DNA from: Methylorubrum aminovorans
GTDB lineage: Bacteria; Pseudomonadota; Alphaproteobacteria; Rhizobiales; Beijerinckiaceae
Direction: 5' to 3'
DNA: 64,000 bases
Assembly: GCF_022179725.1 (NCBI RefSeq)
Contig: NZ_BPRC01000010.1
Location: forward strand, 124,001 to 188,000
The position numbers and the translations under genes were made by a program. Of the stretch, positions 26,845 through 36,955 are shown one piece after another. Below the pieces are notes generated by a model, which had not been told where the DNA came from, made no database searches, and saw only the letters and a program-made list of their open reading frames with translations. The stretch's first letter is position 1, and each line of letters begins with the position of its first letter.

Positions 26845-29800
26845 TCAGACGGTCCGCTCCACCCGTCGCACCACCGGTCCCGAGGTCCAGACAAGCAGGG
26901 CGGTGATGGGGTGGTCGGGCCAGATCGCGGCAGCCAGCCGCGCGTAGAGGGCGACCTGCGCCGACTCGCGCTCGGGCAGCGGGGCATCCTCCGCCGGCGG
27001 GCGGCCGGTCTTGAAGTCGCACAGGATCACCCGGCCGTCCTCGACGACGAGGCGGTCGATCCGGCCGGTGACGTCGCGCTCGACGCCGTCCACCACGATG
27101 CGGCCCGACAGAGCCACCTCGGCGCGGGCCTGGCCTGAGAACAACGGCGCAAGGTCCGGCGCCTCGATCAGCCGCAGAACGGAGCGCACGAGGTCCCTGC
27201 GTTTGGCCTCCTCCAGCGCCGGCGCGCGGGCGCGGGCGAAACGCTCGGCGGCTTCGGCCCGGCGGGCCGGCTCGATCCGCGGCAGGTGTTCGAGCAGCGC
27301 GTGAACCAGGGCGCCGCGGCGGCGGGCCTCGGCATCGCCCTGTCGGCGTTGCGGCTGGCGCTGGCCGTCGGCCGCGCCGAGGGCGCCGGACGGGCTCAAG
27401 GGCGGTGCGGCCTCGGCCTCCGGCGCGGCCTTCGCGAACAGCCAGTCCGGCACCGCCTCGGGCTCCGGCGGGGCCGTGGCCTCCGCTGAGGCGGCAAACG
27501 CGGCGGCCGAGCCGTCGCGCCAGATCGTGATCGGCCCGTGCTCGGTCTCGACGGCCTCGCCGGGACCCAGCCCCCGCTCCAGGCCGATGCGGACCATCTC
27601 GCACCACGAGGCCGGCGTCTCCCGCGTCGCCCCGCGATAGGGGGCGATGACAAGGTGGTCGGCCGCGCGCGTCATGGCGACGTAGAGCAGGCGGTTATGC
27701 TCCTCTCGCGCCCGCGCTTGGAGTGCCGAGCGGGCGGCCAGCGTGGCCGCGCAATCCTGCGTGCGTCCGCCGGTCCAGACCGGGGGTAGCGGGCCGTCGG
27801 CAGCGTGGTCGAGGCCGAGCAGCGGCGGGTCGTTGCGCCCGAGCGGCTCGCAGCCGTCGATGACGACGACGACCGGCGCTTCCAGCCCCTTGGCGCCGTG
27901 GACCGTCATCACCCGCACCTCGTCGCGGCCGGCCTCCAAGTCGCGCTTGACCGAGAGGCCGCTCTTTCCACGGCCGGGCCGCACCACGTAGTCAGACAGG
28001 AACGCTTCGAGGCAGGGGGCGTCGCCCCCGTTCTCGGCGTCGGCGGCCTGGGCGAGGAACACGTCGATGGCGTCACCCGCCTCGCCGCCGAGCCGCGCCA
28101 CCAGCCGGCTGCGCCCGCCATGCGGCCCCAGGAGGGCGGCATAGAAGCCGAACGGGCCGTTCTCCGCCGCGAGCTGGATCCAGAGCTGCAGCGCCGCGCG
28201 GCCGCGGATCGCCGCCCCGTCACCGGCCTCCGCGTGGCGGGTCAGCGCGTCTTCCAGCGTCTCGGAGAACGGACGCCGGGCGGCGATGCGGGTAAGGTCG
28301 TCGTCGGTCAGCCCGACGAGCGGGGTCTTGAGCGCGGTGGCGAGCGTCAGGTCGTCGGCGGGCAGGAGCCCGGCGCGGCCGACCGCGACGAGGTCGAGCA
28401 CGGCGATGTGGCCCGCCACCTCCAGCCGGTCCTGGCCCGCCACCGGCACGCCGAGCCCTTTCAGCGCCCGGATCACCTCCTCGAAGGCGGCCGAGCGCTT
28501 GCGCACGAGGATCAGCACGTCGCCCGGCCGCCAGACCCGGCCACAAGCATCGCCCCGGGTCGTCCAGGCTTTCACCGCGCGGGCGATGCGGCGGGCGGTG
28601 ACGATGGCAGGCGCATTGGGTTCCGGCGCATCGACGGGGGCGGCCCAGGCATCGGGCTCTTCCGCTTCCGCCGGCTCCTCGATGCCCCAGAGCTCGACGG
28701 CGCCGGGCACACCGGCGCGGGCGGAGGCGTGAACCGTGCCCGGCGCGCCCGCGTCGAAGGAGAGGCCGGCAAAGTGCTCCGGCACGCCGAACACGGCATC
28801 GACAGCGGCGAGCACGTGGTTCGCGGTGCGGAACGAGAGCCGCAGGCTGACATCGGCGAAGTCGTGACCCGCGCCTTCCGCCGCCCGGCCCCAGGCGCGG
28901 CGGGTCAGCTCGAATTCCCGCGGGTCGGCGCCCTGGAAGCTGTAGATCGACTGCTTGGGGTCGCCGACCGCGAAGCGGGTGCGGGTGAGGCCGCGGGCAC
29001 CTTCGCCGGCCGCGAACTCGGCCGTGAGCGTGCGCAGGATCTCCCATTGCTGCGGGTTGGTGTCCTGCGCCTCGTCGACGAGGACGTGATCGACGCCGCG
29101 GTCGAGCTTGTACAGGACCCAGGAGGCGCCGACCCGCGAGAGCAGGTCGAGGGTCTTGTGGATCAGATCGTCGAAATCGAGGGCGCCGAGCCGGGTCTTC
29201 TGGGCCTCGACCCGGCGGTGGATCTCGGCGGCCAGCCGAAACAGCCCCCGCGTCCGGGCCAGCGCCCGTGCGGCGCGCAGATCGTCGAAGAGCGGGATGA
29301 GGCGGGCCTGCTCGTCGAGCAAAGCCTGCTTCACGTCGTCCGGCACCGCCTTGGTGCCGAAGGATTTCGCCGCGCGCGGCTCGTCCTTGTCGGTGAAGAA
29401 GACCGAGCGGTAGGGTGCGAGCGCCTTGCCCAGGCCGAGGGCAGCCTGCGCCTCCACGAGCCCGTCGGCCAGCCGCTCGTCCGTCGCCTTGCCGGTGCGC
29501 AGCCTCGCCGCGATCTCGCGCCAATCGCCGAGGCTACTGCCCTCCAGGATCTCCCGCTCGATGGTCTCGACGCTGGCGCCGTCCCGCAGCGCCAGCGCGC
29601 GGGGCAGCCGGGCCAGCGCAGGCTCCAGGGCGCGGTGATCCGAGAACAGGGCGCGGGTGCGCATCGCGGCGCGGATCGCCTCGCGCAGGGTATCACCGGA
29701 GGCTTCGGCGCCGACCACGGCAAGCGCGTCGGAGAGGTCCTGGTTACCGCCGAGGATCGCGTCGGCGAGGACGTTGTCGGTCTCGATCTCGAACGCCTCG

Positions 29801-30279
29801 CGCGACTGGTTGTCGTCGAGCACGACGAAGCGGGCCGGCACGTTGGCCTCGAACGGGAACATGTGCAGCAGCCGCTCGCACAGCGCGTGCAGGGTCTCGA
29901 TCTTGAGGCCGCCCGGCGTCTCGACGGCGCGGGCGAACAGGCGGCGGGCCAGCCGCAGGGTGTCGCGGGCGGGCCGCTCGCCGGTGAGTTCGATCAGTTC
30001 CGCGCTCAGCGCCGCGTCGTCCAGCGTGACCCAGCGGCCGAGGCGCTGGAACACGCGGATCGACATGTTGGCGGCCGCCGCCTTGGTGAAGGTGAGGCAG
30101 AGGATGCGGCCGGGCGGCGCGCCGTCGAGGAGCAGGCGCAGCACCCGGTCGGTGAGCACCTTGGTCTTGCCCGCGCCCGCATTGGCCGAGACCCAGGCCG
30201 AGAGGCGCGGGTCGGCGGCCCGGCGCTGGGCCGCCTTGGTCAGGTCATCGACGGTGAAGCCGGTCAGCGGGGCGTTCAC
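26845..30279 (-). CDS. addA: double-strand break repair helicase-nuclease AddA
   Basis: About 1144 residues. AddA is the 3'-5' helicase and nuclease of the AddAB complex that resects double-strand breaks for recombination. UvrD-type motifs are present in order: Walker A SANAGAGKTKVL, HVLVDEAQDTNPQQWEIL, AVGDPKQSIYSFQGADP, MTVHGAKGLEAPVVVV and LLYVAMTRAADHLVI. The C-terminal PD-(D/E)XK nuclease is visible in GRIDRLVVEDGRVILCDFKT and QVALYARLAA. The GTG start at 30279 overlaps the addB stop (GTGA), so translation is coupled; upstream codons lie inside addB. Confidence 0.95.
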   Translation of the reverse strand: MNAPLTGFTVDDLTKAAQRRAADPRLSAWVSANAGAGKTKVLTDRVLRLLLDGAPPGRILCLTFTKAAAANMSIRVFQRLGRWVTLDDAALSAELIELTGERPARDTLRLARRLFARAVETPGGLKIETLHALCERLLHMFPFEANVPARFVVLDDNQSREAFEIETDNVLADAILGGNQDLSDALAVVGAEASGDTLREAIRAAMRTRALFSDHRALEPALARLPRALALRDGASVETIEREILEGSSLGDWREIAARLRTGKATDERLADGLVEAQAALGLGKALAPYRSVFFTDKDEPRAAKSFGTKAVPDDVKQALLDEQARLIPLFDDLRAARALARTRGLFRLAAEIHRRVEAQKTRLGALDFDDLIHKTLDLLSRVGASWVLYKLDRGVDHVLVDEAQDTNPQQWEILRTLTAEFAAGEGARGLTRTRFAVGDPKQSIYSFQGADPREFELTRRAWGRAAEGAGHDFADVSLRLSFRTANHVLAAVDAVFGVPEHFAGLSFDAGAPGTVHASARAGVPGAVELWGIEEPAEAEEPDAWAAPVDAPEPNAPAIVTARRIARAVKAWTTRGDACGRVWRPGDVLILVRKRSAAFEEVIRALKGLGVPVAGQDRLEVAGHIAVLDLVAVGRAGLLPADDLTLATALKTPLVGLTDDDLTRIAARRPFSETLEDALTRHAEAGDGAAIRGRAALQLWIQLAAENGPFGFYAALLGPHGGRSRLVARLGGEAGDAIDVFLAQAADAENGGDAPCLEAFLSDYVVRPGRGKSGLSVKRDLEAGRDEVRVMTVHGAKGLEAPVVVVIDGCEPLGRNDPPLLGLDHAADGPLPPVWTGGRTQDCAATLAARSALQARAREEHNRLLYVAMTRAADHLVIAPYRGATRETPASWCEMVRIGLERGLGPGEAVETEHGPITIWRDGSAAAFAASAEATAPPEPEAVPDWLFAKAAPEAEAAPPLSPSGALGAADGQRQPQRRQGDAEARRRGALVHALLEHLPRIEPARRAEAAERFARARAPALEEAKRRDLVRSVLRLIEAPDLAPLFSGQARAEVALSGRIVVDGVERDVTGRIDRLVVEDGRVILCDFKTGRPPAEDAPLPERESAQVALYARLAAAIWPDHPITALLVWTSGPVVRRVERTV

Positions 30280-33200
30280 GCAGCCTCTCCTTCGCCGGCC
30301 AGCGACCATTCGAGCACGCGGGCGAGGTGATCGTACTCGTTATAGGCGCGCACATATTGCGGGTAGGGCCGCGATAGATAGGCTGCCTCGCCGGTCATGT
30401 AGCGGGCGATCAGCCCGCGCAGGCGCTCAAGATGCTCGGTGACGATGGCCTCGACCGGGCGGCCATCGCCGGGAGGCGGCTTGATCGGGATCGGCCGGAA
30501 CGGGTCGCGCCCGCCCGAGGCGTGCACGTAGAGCAGATCCGGGGGGGCGGTGGCCTTCAGCCCCTCGAACGCGCCGTGCATCAGCATCGCCGCCTCCAGG
30601 GTGAGTTGGGGCGAGAACCCGGCGAAGACCGTGCGATTGCTCGGCGGCGTGCCGGTCTTGAAGTCGACGATGCAGTAGCCGCCGTCGGCGCGGGCCTCGA
30701 TCCGGTCGGCACGGGCCGAGAGGGTGAAGGTCCGCTCGCCGAGCGGGATCGTCAGCTTTCCGGATCGCTCGGCGTGGATTGCCCGCAGGCCCTGGCGCTG
30801 GCTCGCCTCCCATTCGAGGAAGGCCACCGCCATCCGCTCGTAGCGGGGAAACCACTCGGCGTAGAGTTCCGGATACTGGTCCTGAAGCGGTCCGAAGGCC
30901 TCGAAGGCGATGGTGTAGAGCAGGGTCTCCGCATCCGTCGGCAGCGGGCCGGGATGGGCCTGCGAGAAATCGCCGAGGATCTTGTGGATCAGGCTGCCGC
31001 GCTCGGCCGCGCCCGGCACCACGGCCATCGGCTCCAGCGCTTCCAATCCCAAAATGTGGCGGGCGAAGATCGAGTAGGGGTCGCGCACCAGGGTCTCGAT
31101 CTCGGTGACGCTGAGCCGCTCCGGGAACAGGGCCGGATCGGGCCGCGGCGCGGGCCGCTTTAGGCGCGGCGGCGGCGCCTCCTGCCCGCGGTCGAGGATG
31201 GCCGCGAGCCCGCGCAGGCGCTGCCCGCGGGCGAGGGCACCGGCCCAGACCGCATCGCCGCCGAAGGCGCGCAGGCGCTGGAGGAAGCGCGAGGGCACGG
31301 TCGGCGAGCCCTCGCGCTTGGCCGCGCGGGTCACCACGGCATCGTGGGTGCCCAATCCCTGGACGAAGTCGTGGGCGGCCTGCCCGATCCGGCGCTCCGG
31401 CGGGCTCAGGCCAACATCCCCGCGCATCGGCCGGTTGAGGAAGGCGTCGGTGGTCTGGCGCACCGGCCAGACCGCCTCATCGAGCCCGCCGAGCACGATG
31501 CGGTCGACGGAGAGCAGGCGCGCTTCGAGCGGGCCGAGGATGCGCAGGCGCGGATGCGCGTTCCGCTGGGCGCAGGCCACCGTGCGGTCGCGGGCGAGCG
31601 CGGTGAAGAAGGCGGCATAATCGGAGAATCGCCCCGGCAGTTCCTCCTGCTCGGCCGATTCGAGGTCGTCGAACAGGCCGTCGAGGGCGTCGAGGGAGGG
31701 ATCGTCGATCGCCTCGTCCGCCTCGACGCCGCCCATCATCCGCTCGCAGGCCTCGCGATGGAGAGCGGCCAGCGCCACGAGGTTGCCGGTGGCGGGGTGG
31801 AGGTCGGTGCGGAAGGCGTCGAGCGCGATTTCCAGCCGGTCGAGGATGTTCTCGGAAAGATCCCAGTCGATCGGCTTCAGGCGCTTCTTGGCGCGCGGCA
31901 CCCGCTCGGTGGCGTTGCGCTGGAGCGCCACCGCGGCGCGCATGCCCTCGAAACTGTTCTTCGGGATCGGGGCGGGACCGCGCAGGCCGCCGATCTCCAG
32001 GGCGGCGGCCGCGCGCACCACCTCGCTGCGGGAGAGCCCCAGCCGGACGAAGGGATGGGCGAGCAGCGCGATGACACGGGCCGGGGACACCTCGGCGGCG
32101 AGTTCGGCGACGAGCCGGGCGAAGCGGCCGGCCTGCGAGCGGGCGAGGCTCAGGCCCGCCGAATCTTCCGCCGCGATGCCCCAGCGGGCGAGTTCGGCGG
32201 ACACGCGCAGCGCCAGCCCGCGGTCGGGCGTGACGAGGGCGGCGGTGGCGCCGGGCGTCTCCAGCGTCTCGCGCAGCGCCAGCGCGGCGACCAGCGCCTC
32301 CTCGCACTCGTCCGCCGCCTCGACCACGGCGAGGCCGGCCATCCCTTCCCGCGCGAGGGTCACCCGTTCGGCCGGGTCGAGCCGGGCCCAGGCATCGGTG
32401 GTCTCGGCCGGGCGCAGGGCCTGCGACAGCAGCTTTTCCCGCGCCACCGCCTCGGGTGAGAGATCGCCGAGGGTCTCGACCTCCGTCCGGCCGGCGGCCA
32501 AGCCCCTCGGCCCGGTCAGAGCGTGCAGGATCGCCTGCGGATGGCCGTGGGCGATCTCCTCCCGCGTGCCGCCCGCGCCGTCGATCGCCTCCCAGCCTTC
32601 TTCGTCGAGATGCAGGTCGAGCCCCGGCAATACCACGGCGCCGCGGGGGAGGCGGGCCACCGCCGTGATCAGCCGGGCGGTCGCCGGGACCGAGCCGGTG
32701 GAGCCCGCGACGATCACCGGATCGTCCGGCCGGTCACGGTCGAGCCGGGCGGCCTCGGCGAGCACGAGGCGCCGCGCGCGGGCGGCCGGGTCGGCGAGCG
32801 AGCGGGCGGCGAGGATATCGGGCCAGTGCTCGGCGGCGATCCGCAGGAAGTCGAGGGTGAGGCGGAAGTAGCGCGAATGCTCGGCCTCCACCGCGGAGGC
32901 GATCTCGCTCCAGGGCAGACCCTCGACGGTGAGCGCATCCATCAGCCCTTCGAGGTCGGCGGCGAGCGCCACCGCGTCGGCGGGGGAGGAGGGCACGAGG
33001 AAGGGCACCTCGTCGTCGATGGGCAGCAATTCGCGGTCCACCGTCTCCGCCCATTTCTGAACGAGCCGTGCCAGGATCAGCCGGCGCTCGAGCGCGGGGA
33101 TCGAGGGGTAGAGCAGGTCTTCCGGCGTCTCCAGAAGCGAATTGGAGGAGAGGTCGAGTTCGGCCTCGTCGGCCTCGCCGAGCGGGATCATCCGCGGCAG

Positions 33201-33413
33201 CAGGGCCGCCCCGCCCAGGCGCTGTGCGAGCACGGTCGAGAGCGCCCGCACCGCGCGCTGCGTCGGCAGGTAGAGTGTGACCGCGGCGAGCGCCAAGGGA
33301 TCGTGGCCGACCGCGCCGACGAGGCGGCCGGAGACCAGGGCCTCCGCCAGCGTCGGCAGGAACGGGGCCCCGGGAGGAATCGTGAAGACGCGGGGAGCGG
33401 CGCGCGCGGACAT
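30276..33413 (-). CDS. addB: double-strand break repair protein AddB
   Basis: About 1045 residues. It is the partner of AddA. The N-terminal region (FTIPPGAPFLPTLAEAL) lacks a Walker A motif, as in other alphaproteobacterial AddB proteins, so it probably serves as recognition and nuclease subunit rather than motor. The C-terminal nuclease shows GSLIHKILGDFSQ, then YCIVDFKTGTPPSNRT and LTLEAAMLMHGAF. The ATG at 33413 (MSARAAPR) is chosen. In other Rhizobiales, murU lies just upstream; here the next gene upstream is a divergent phospholipase D family gene. Confidence 0.94.
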   Translation of the reverse strand: MSARAAPRVFTIPPGAPFLPTLAEALVSGRLVGAVGHDPLALAAVTLYLPTQRAVRALSTVLAQRLGGAALLPRMIPLGEADEAELDLSSNSLLETPEDLLYPSIPALERRLILARLVQKWAETVDRELLPIDDEVPFLVPSSPADAVALAADLEGLMDALTVEGLPWSEIASAVEAEHSRYFRLTLDFLRIAAEHWPDILAARSLADPAARARRLVLAEAARLDRDRPDDPVIVAGSTGSVPATARLITAVARLPRGAVVLPGLDLHLDEEGWEAIDGAGGTREEIAHGHPQAILHALTGPRGLAAGRTEVETLGDLSPEAVAREKLLSQALRPAETTDAWARLDPAERVTLAREGMAGLAVVEAADECEEALVAALALRETLETPGATAALVTPDRGLALRVSAELARWGIAAEDSAGLSLARSQAGRFARLVAELAAEVSPARVIALLAHPFVRLGLSRSEVVRAAAALEIGGLRGPAPIPKNSFEGMRAAVALQRNATERVPRAKKRLKPIDWDLSENILDRLEIALDAFRTDLHPATGNLVALAALHREACERMMGGVEADEAIDDPSLDALDGLFDDLESAEQEELPGRFSDYAAFFTALARDRTVACAQRNAHPRLRILGPLEARLLSVDRIVLGGLDEAVWPVRQTTDAFLNRPMRGDVGLSPPERRIGQAAHDFVQGLGTHDAVVTRAAKREGSPTVPSRFLQRLRAFGGDAVWAGALARGQRLRGLAAILDRGQEAPPPRLKRPAPRPDPALFPERLSVTEIETLVRDPYSIFARHILGLEALEPMAVVPGAAERGSLIHKILGDFSQAHPGPLPTDAETLLYTIAFEAFGPLQDQYPELYAEWFPRYERMAVAFLEWEASQRQGLRAIHAERSGKLTIPLGERTFTLSARADRIEARADGGYCIVDFKTGTPPSNRTVFAGFSPQLTLEAAMLMHGAFEGLKATAPPDLLYVHASGGRDPFRPIPIKPPPGDGRPVEAIVTEHLERLRGLIARYMTGEAAYLSRPYPQYVRAYNEYDHLARVLEWSLAGEGEAA

Positions 33414-33626
33414 GCTCGACGGTATGAGACCTGACCCTCGGGAGGTGTGTGCAACCACCTGAGGACAAGATGGTGAAGGCTTTCGAAAGGCGGCGGCCGC
33501 GCCGTCTCCCGTTCGAGGTTTGTTCTAGCACGGGGCGGCAATCTGTGGCGAGGCGCCTGTTCGCCGCCCCAGGCTTGGCTTATCTCCTCGGCCATTCCCC
33601 GACAGGGCAGGGCGGCAGGCGGACCG

Positions 33627-35063
33627 GTGGAAGAAGTTCTCACCCGATGGCTCGGCACGACGGCCTCGCTACGCACCGAGATCGTCGCAGCCATCGGCCT
33701 CGTGATCTCAGTGGGCGTCAGCGTCCACGTGCTGCTGCGCAAGCGGGTGGTCGGCGCGGCGATCGGCTGGATCGGGCTGGCTTGGCTCGCGCCGGTCTTC
33801 GGCAGCCTCCTCTACATCACCTTCGGCATCAACCGGGTCGAGCGGCGGGCCCGGCGGTTGAAGCGGCGCCCCTCGCAGACCGTCGACGACACGCCGCAGC
33901 CCTCAGCCCACGTGCCCGAGCCGTACCGCGCCCTCGACCGGGCGGTGCAGGCGATCACCGGCCTTCCCACGGTGGCGGGCAACCGCTTCGCGATGTTCCG
34001 CAACGGCGACGAGGCCTATCCGGCGATGCTGGCGGCGATCGGCGAGGCCCGTACCAGCGTCGCCCTGTCGAGCTACATCTTCCGCGACGACGCCACCGGC
34101 CGGGCGTTCTGCGACGCGCTGAAGGCGGCGCAGGACCGGGGCGCCGAGGTGCGGGTCATCCTCGACGGCATCGGCAGCGGCTACTTCTTCCCGGCGGCGT
34201 GGCGGCGCCTGCGCCGGCTCGGGGTGCCGGCGGGCCTGTTCATGCATTCCGCGCTGCCCTGGCGGATGCCCTTCCTGAACCTGCGCACGCACAAGAAGCT
34301 GCTGATCGTCGACGGACGCGTCGCCTTCACCGGCGGCGTCAACATCTCCGACGGCAACCGCGTCGCCCAGAAACCGGACTTCCCGATCCGCGACACCCAT
34401 TTCCGGATCGAGGGGCCGGTGGTCGAGCACCTGACGCAGGCCTTCATCGCCGACTGGCTGTTCGTGGCCGACGAGGAACTGGACGGCGAGGCGTGGCTGC
34501 CGCCGCTCGCGCCGGCCGGCGGGGTCACCGCCCGCGTCGTCACCTCGGGCCCCGACGCCGACATCGAGAAGATCGCCACCGTGATCCTCCAGGCGATCAC
34601 CTGCGCGAAGGAATCGATCCGGCTGACGACGCCGTATTTCCTGCCCAACGACCTCATCGTGAACGCGCTGTGCCTCGCGGCGACCCGTGGCATCGAGGTC
34701 GACGTGGTCATCCCGAAGAAGAGCGATCATCGCTTCGTCGATTGGGCGACCCGCGGCCATATCGACCCGCTGCTCAAGAGCGGCGTGCGGATCTGGATCG
34801 ACGGCCCGCCCTTCGACCATTCGAAGGCGATGACCGTCGACGGGCAATGGTGCTTCATCGGCAGCGCGAACTGGGATTCGCGCAGCTTCCGCCTGAACTT
34901 CGAATTGAACGTCGAGGTCTACGACACGGAGCTCGCTCGAAGGCTCGAAGCCTTCATCATGGGGAAGCGCCAGACCCGTCTGACGCTGGACGACCTCGAC
35001 GCCCGCCTGCTCCCCGTGCGCCTGCGCGACGCAGCCGTCCGACTGCTTCTGCCATACCTCTGA
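33627..35063 (+). CDS. cardiolipin synthase-like phospholipase D family protein
   Basis: 478 residues starting at GTG. Two N-terminal transmembrane helices (about 15-35 and 42-65) are followed by two PLD halves with complete HKD motifs: HKKLLIVDGRVAFTGGVN and FDHSKAMTVDGQWCFIGSAN. This is the ClsA-type arrangement that joins two phosphatidylglycerols into cardiolipin in the inner membrane. Its 3' end overlaps the 3' end of a convergent gene by 107 bases. Another PLD-type lipid transferase activity cannot be excluded. Confidence 0.88.
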   Translation: MEEVLTRWLGTTASLRTEIVAAIGLVISVGVSVHVLLRKRVVGAAIGWIGLAWLAPVFGSLLYITFGINRVERRARRLKRRPSQTVDDTPQPSAHVPEPYRALDRAVQAITGLPTVAGNRFAMFRNGDEAYPAMLAAIGEARTSVALSSYIFRDDATGRAFCDALKAAQDRGAEVRVILDGIGSGYFFPAAWRRLRRLGVPAGLFMHSALPWRMPFLNLRTHKKLLIVDGRVAFTGGVNISDGNRVAQKPDFPIRDTHFRIEGPVVEHLTQAFIADWLFVADEELDGEAWLPPLAPAGGVTARVVTSGPDADIEKIATVILQAITCAKESIRLTTPYFLPNDLIVNALCLAATRGIEVDVVIPKKSDHRFVDWATRGHIDPLLKSGVRIWIDGPPFDHSKAMTVDGQWCFIGSANWDSRSFRLNFELNVEVYDTELARRLEAFIMGKRQTRLTLDDLDARLLPVRLRDAAVRLLLPYL

Positions 35064-35733
35064 ACCGGCCGACCGCGGCGGCGCCCTCCGGTGCGGGCGA
35101 GAGGCGCACCACGATCGGATGATGGTCGGACAGGCCTCGGGGCAGTACGGCCCGCTCGTGACAGACGAGGCCGCGCACGAGGCAGCGGTCGAGCCGCAGG
35201 GGCACCACGTCGACCATGGCGTGGGTGGGACGCCGCGGGCCGACATCGCGGAAGCCCGGCAACAGGGCCGGGCCGACGATGTTGTAATCGCCGAGCACCG
35301 CCGCGCGGACCGGCAGATGGCTCTCGATCCGCCGAAGCTGGCGCCGGTTCAGAACCTGCCCGTGCGAGAGATGCACGTTGGCGACGCCGAACGCGCCCCA
35401 ATCGAGCACTTGGCAGACCCGGTCGATCAACACGCCCGGGGGAAGAGTGACGATCTCGGGCGGCTTGCCCCATTCGACCGGGCTCCACATCGCCAGCCCG
35501 TGGATGCGTCCCGGCAGCTGTGCCCAGGCATAGACGCCGCCGACCCGATCCTTCAGGGCGGCGATCTCCTTGGTCGCCTCCTGCATCAGCAGCAGGTCGG
35601 GCCGCTCCTGCTCGATCAGCGCGACGAGGCAATCCACCGCCGCGCCGGTGCGGCGCAGGAGGTTCCAGCTCACGATCTTTTTGGAGTCGGGACCGGGCGC
35701 GGGGAGGGTGATGGCATTGCGGCGCAGGAGCAT
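34957..35733 (-). CDS. endonuclease/exonuclease/phosphatase family protein
   Basis: 258 residues. EEP-fold motifs are IVSWNLLRR (Asn), LLLMQEATKE (metal Glu), NVHLSHG, LGDYNIVG (Asp and Asn) and the final LSDHHPIVVRLS (Asp-His). No signal peptide is evident. Substrate is unknown; relatives include phosphodiesterases acting on lipids or nucleic acids. The C-terminus, rich in Arg/Gly/Ala, extends into the coding region of the neighbouring PLD gene on the other strand and may be non-conserved. Confidence 0.8.
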   Translation of the reverse strand: MLLRRNAITLPAPGPDSKKIVSWNLLRRTGAAVDCLVALIEQERPDLLLMQEATKEIAALKDRVGGVYAWAQLPGRIHGLAMWSPVEWGKPPEIVTLPPGVLIDRVCQVLDWGAFGVANVHLSHGQVLNRRQLRRIESHLPVRAAVLGDYNIVGPALLPGFRDVGPRRPTHAMVDVVPLRLDRCLVRGLVCHERAVLPRGLSDHHPIVVRLSPAPEGAAAVGRFRGMAEAVGRLRRAGARGAGGRRGRPASDGSGASP

Positions 35734-35965
35734 GAGGCTGTTTCGCGCGATCTCGTGTCGGCAGTGGGGCCGTCGGAACGGTCACCCTTGGCCGGAGATA
35801 ATGCACGGGGTCGCGCGGGGTTCGCGGCGGCATGCCGTCCGCCCTTCAGAGAGACCGACATGAGCGGTGAGCCCTTCGCCGGCCCGGGGACGCACCTCAT
35901 CGAATACGACAGCTCTTCTCGCACAAGGCTCGATGCGTCGAGATCGGCCGCCTCTCAAAAACGCA

Positions 35966-36754
35966 TCAAATCCTCGAGGGAATCTCTACATCTGCGAGAA
36001 CTATCGATTTTTTGTCGCGACACCAGATATAGATCTCGGATTCGAGCGCAACATCACCAATCAAGATAATGGTCGAAGATACGGCCGCAATAAAAATGAC
36101 ACACCACTCAAACCCGAAACCCCAGGCCATCAACGCAGGCACTTTGAAACAGACGGAAAAGATGGCGAAGAGCAATAAGTTTGATAGATAAATGCGCCAC
36201 GCGGCCCCTTTAGTGAGCCAATTCGTCCAACTCAGACTCACTACCTGCCAATCGACCGCGATTGCCGGCAAGATCAGGCTCCACCTTATGTACCAAAATA
36301 CACAAAAAGGCACAACAATAATCATAACAACCACGTAGAAAAAAAGGAAAGCCAAATTGTTTGTTATCGATATTGGGGAAACCAGAATAACTAAAGCAAA
36401 AATAGGCAAGATCCTAAAAATTACATACGCAGCGCAATAGGCGAGGGCTGCTTCGATGCTTTCCCGAAAACTCCGCTGCATCCTATCTTCGCCGTCGATC
36501 AAGAATCGATACGCCGGCAACGCGAAAATCGCCCTGACAGCAACTATCAAGACAAAATAGAAATAGGCATCCGAAATATTCCATATTGTGAAATCTTCTG
36601 TTTTGAATGTATCTCGAGATGGCTTGTAAATTTTTATAATCAGAAATACTAACATTACCGTCATGCATAGGACGGGCATCTTCATGATGATGCCAGCTAT
36701 ATCTCTCAGGGCAGACTTCAACGTCTTAAGGACGGGCAGACGATGCTCTTCCAT
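35966..36754 (-). CDS. AT-rich orphan multi-pass membrane protein
   Basis: About 262 residues from MEEHRLPVLK (frame open to 36778). About six hydrophobic segments with unusually many Ile, Phe, Tyr and Lys. The stretch FWYIRWSLILPAIAVDW followed by LSWTNWLTKGAAWRIYLSN resembles the repeated pattern of YciC-like and glycerophosphodiester-phosphodiesterase membrane domains ('RW.L..PAIA......SW.LTKG..WRI'); this is a weak pattern match, not a family call. Base composition differs sharply from all neighbours (36301-36360 is 33% G+C by count), which suggests recent transfer. No mobility gene adjoins it. Confidence 0.65.
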   Translation of the reverse strand: MEEHRLPVLKTLKSALRDIAGIIMKMPVLCMTVMLVFLIIKIYKPSRDTFKTEDFTIWNISDAYFYFVLIVAVRAIFALPAYRFLIDGEDRMQRSFRESIEAALAYCAAYVIFRILPIFALVILVSPISITNNLAFLFFYVVVMIIVVPFCVFWYIRWSLILPAIAVDWQVVSLSWTNWLTKGAAWRIYLSNLLLFAIFSVCFKVPALMAWGFGFEWCVIFIAAVSSTIILIGDVALESEIYIWCRDKKSIVLADVEIPSRI

Positions 36755-36955
36755 CCCCGATCTCCCGAGAGGTCGCACAACGATGGGCTGCGCGTGCAGT
36801 CTCAGCGTCGGGATCAGGTGAGCGAAACACCGAATCGGAGACGTTCGACGGGGTCACAGAGCCGACATAACAGGCACCGATCAATCGAAAAATGTATGTA
36901 GCAACATATATTATCTGAGGTTGCATTTCACGGTTCAAGTTTGAAACGCGGTCCG

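Noticed and set aside
27805..30330. 841-codon plus-strand frame inside addA
   Set aside because: Low-information composition; addA on the other strand carries all helicase and nuclease motifs.
36779..36955. possible tRNA flanking the AT-rich gene as an attachment site
   Set aside because: No cloverleaf or T-loop pattern found on either strand.
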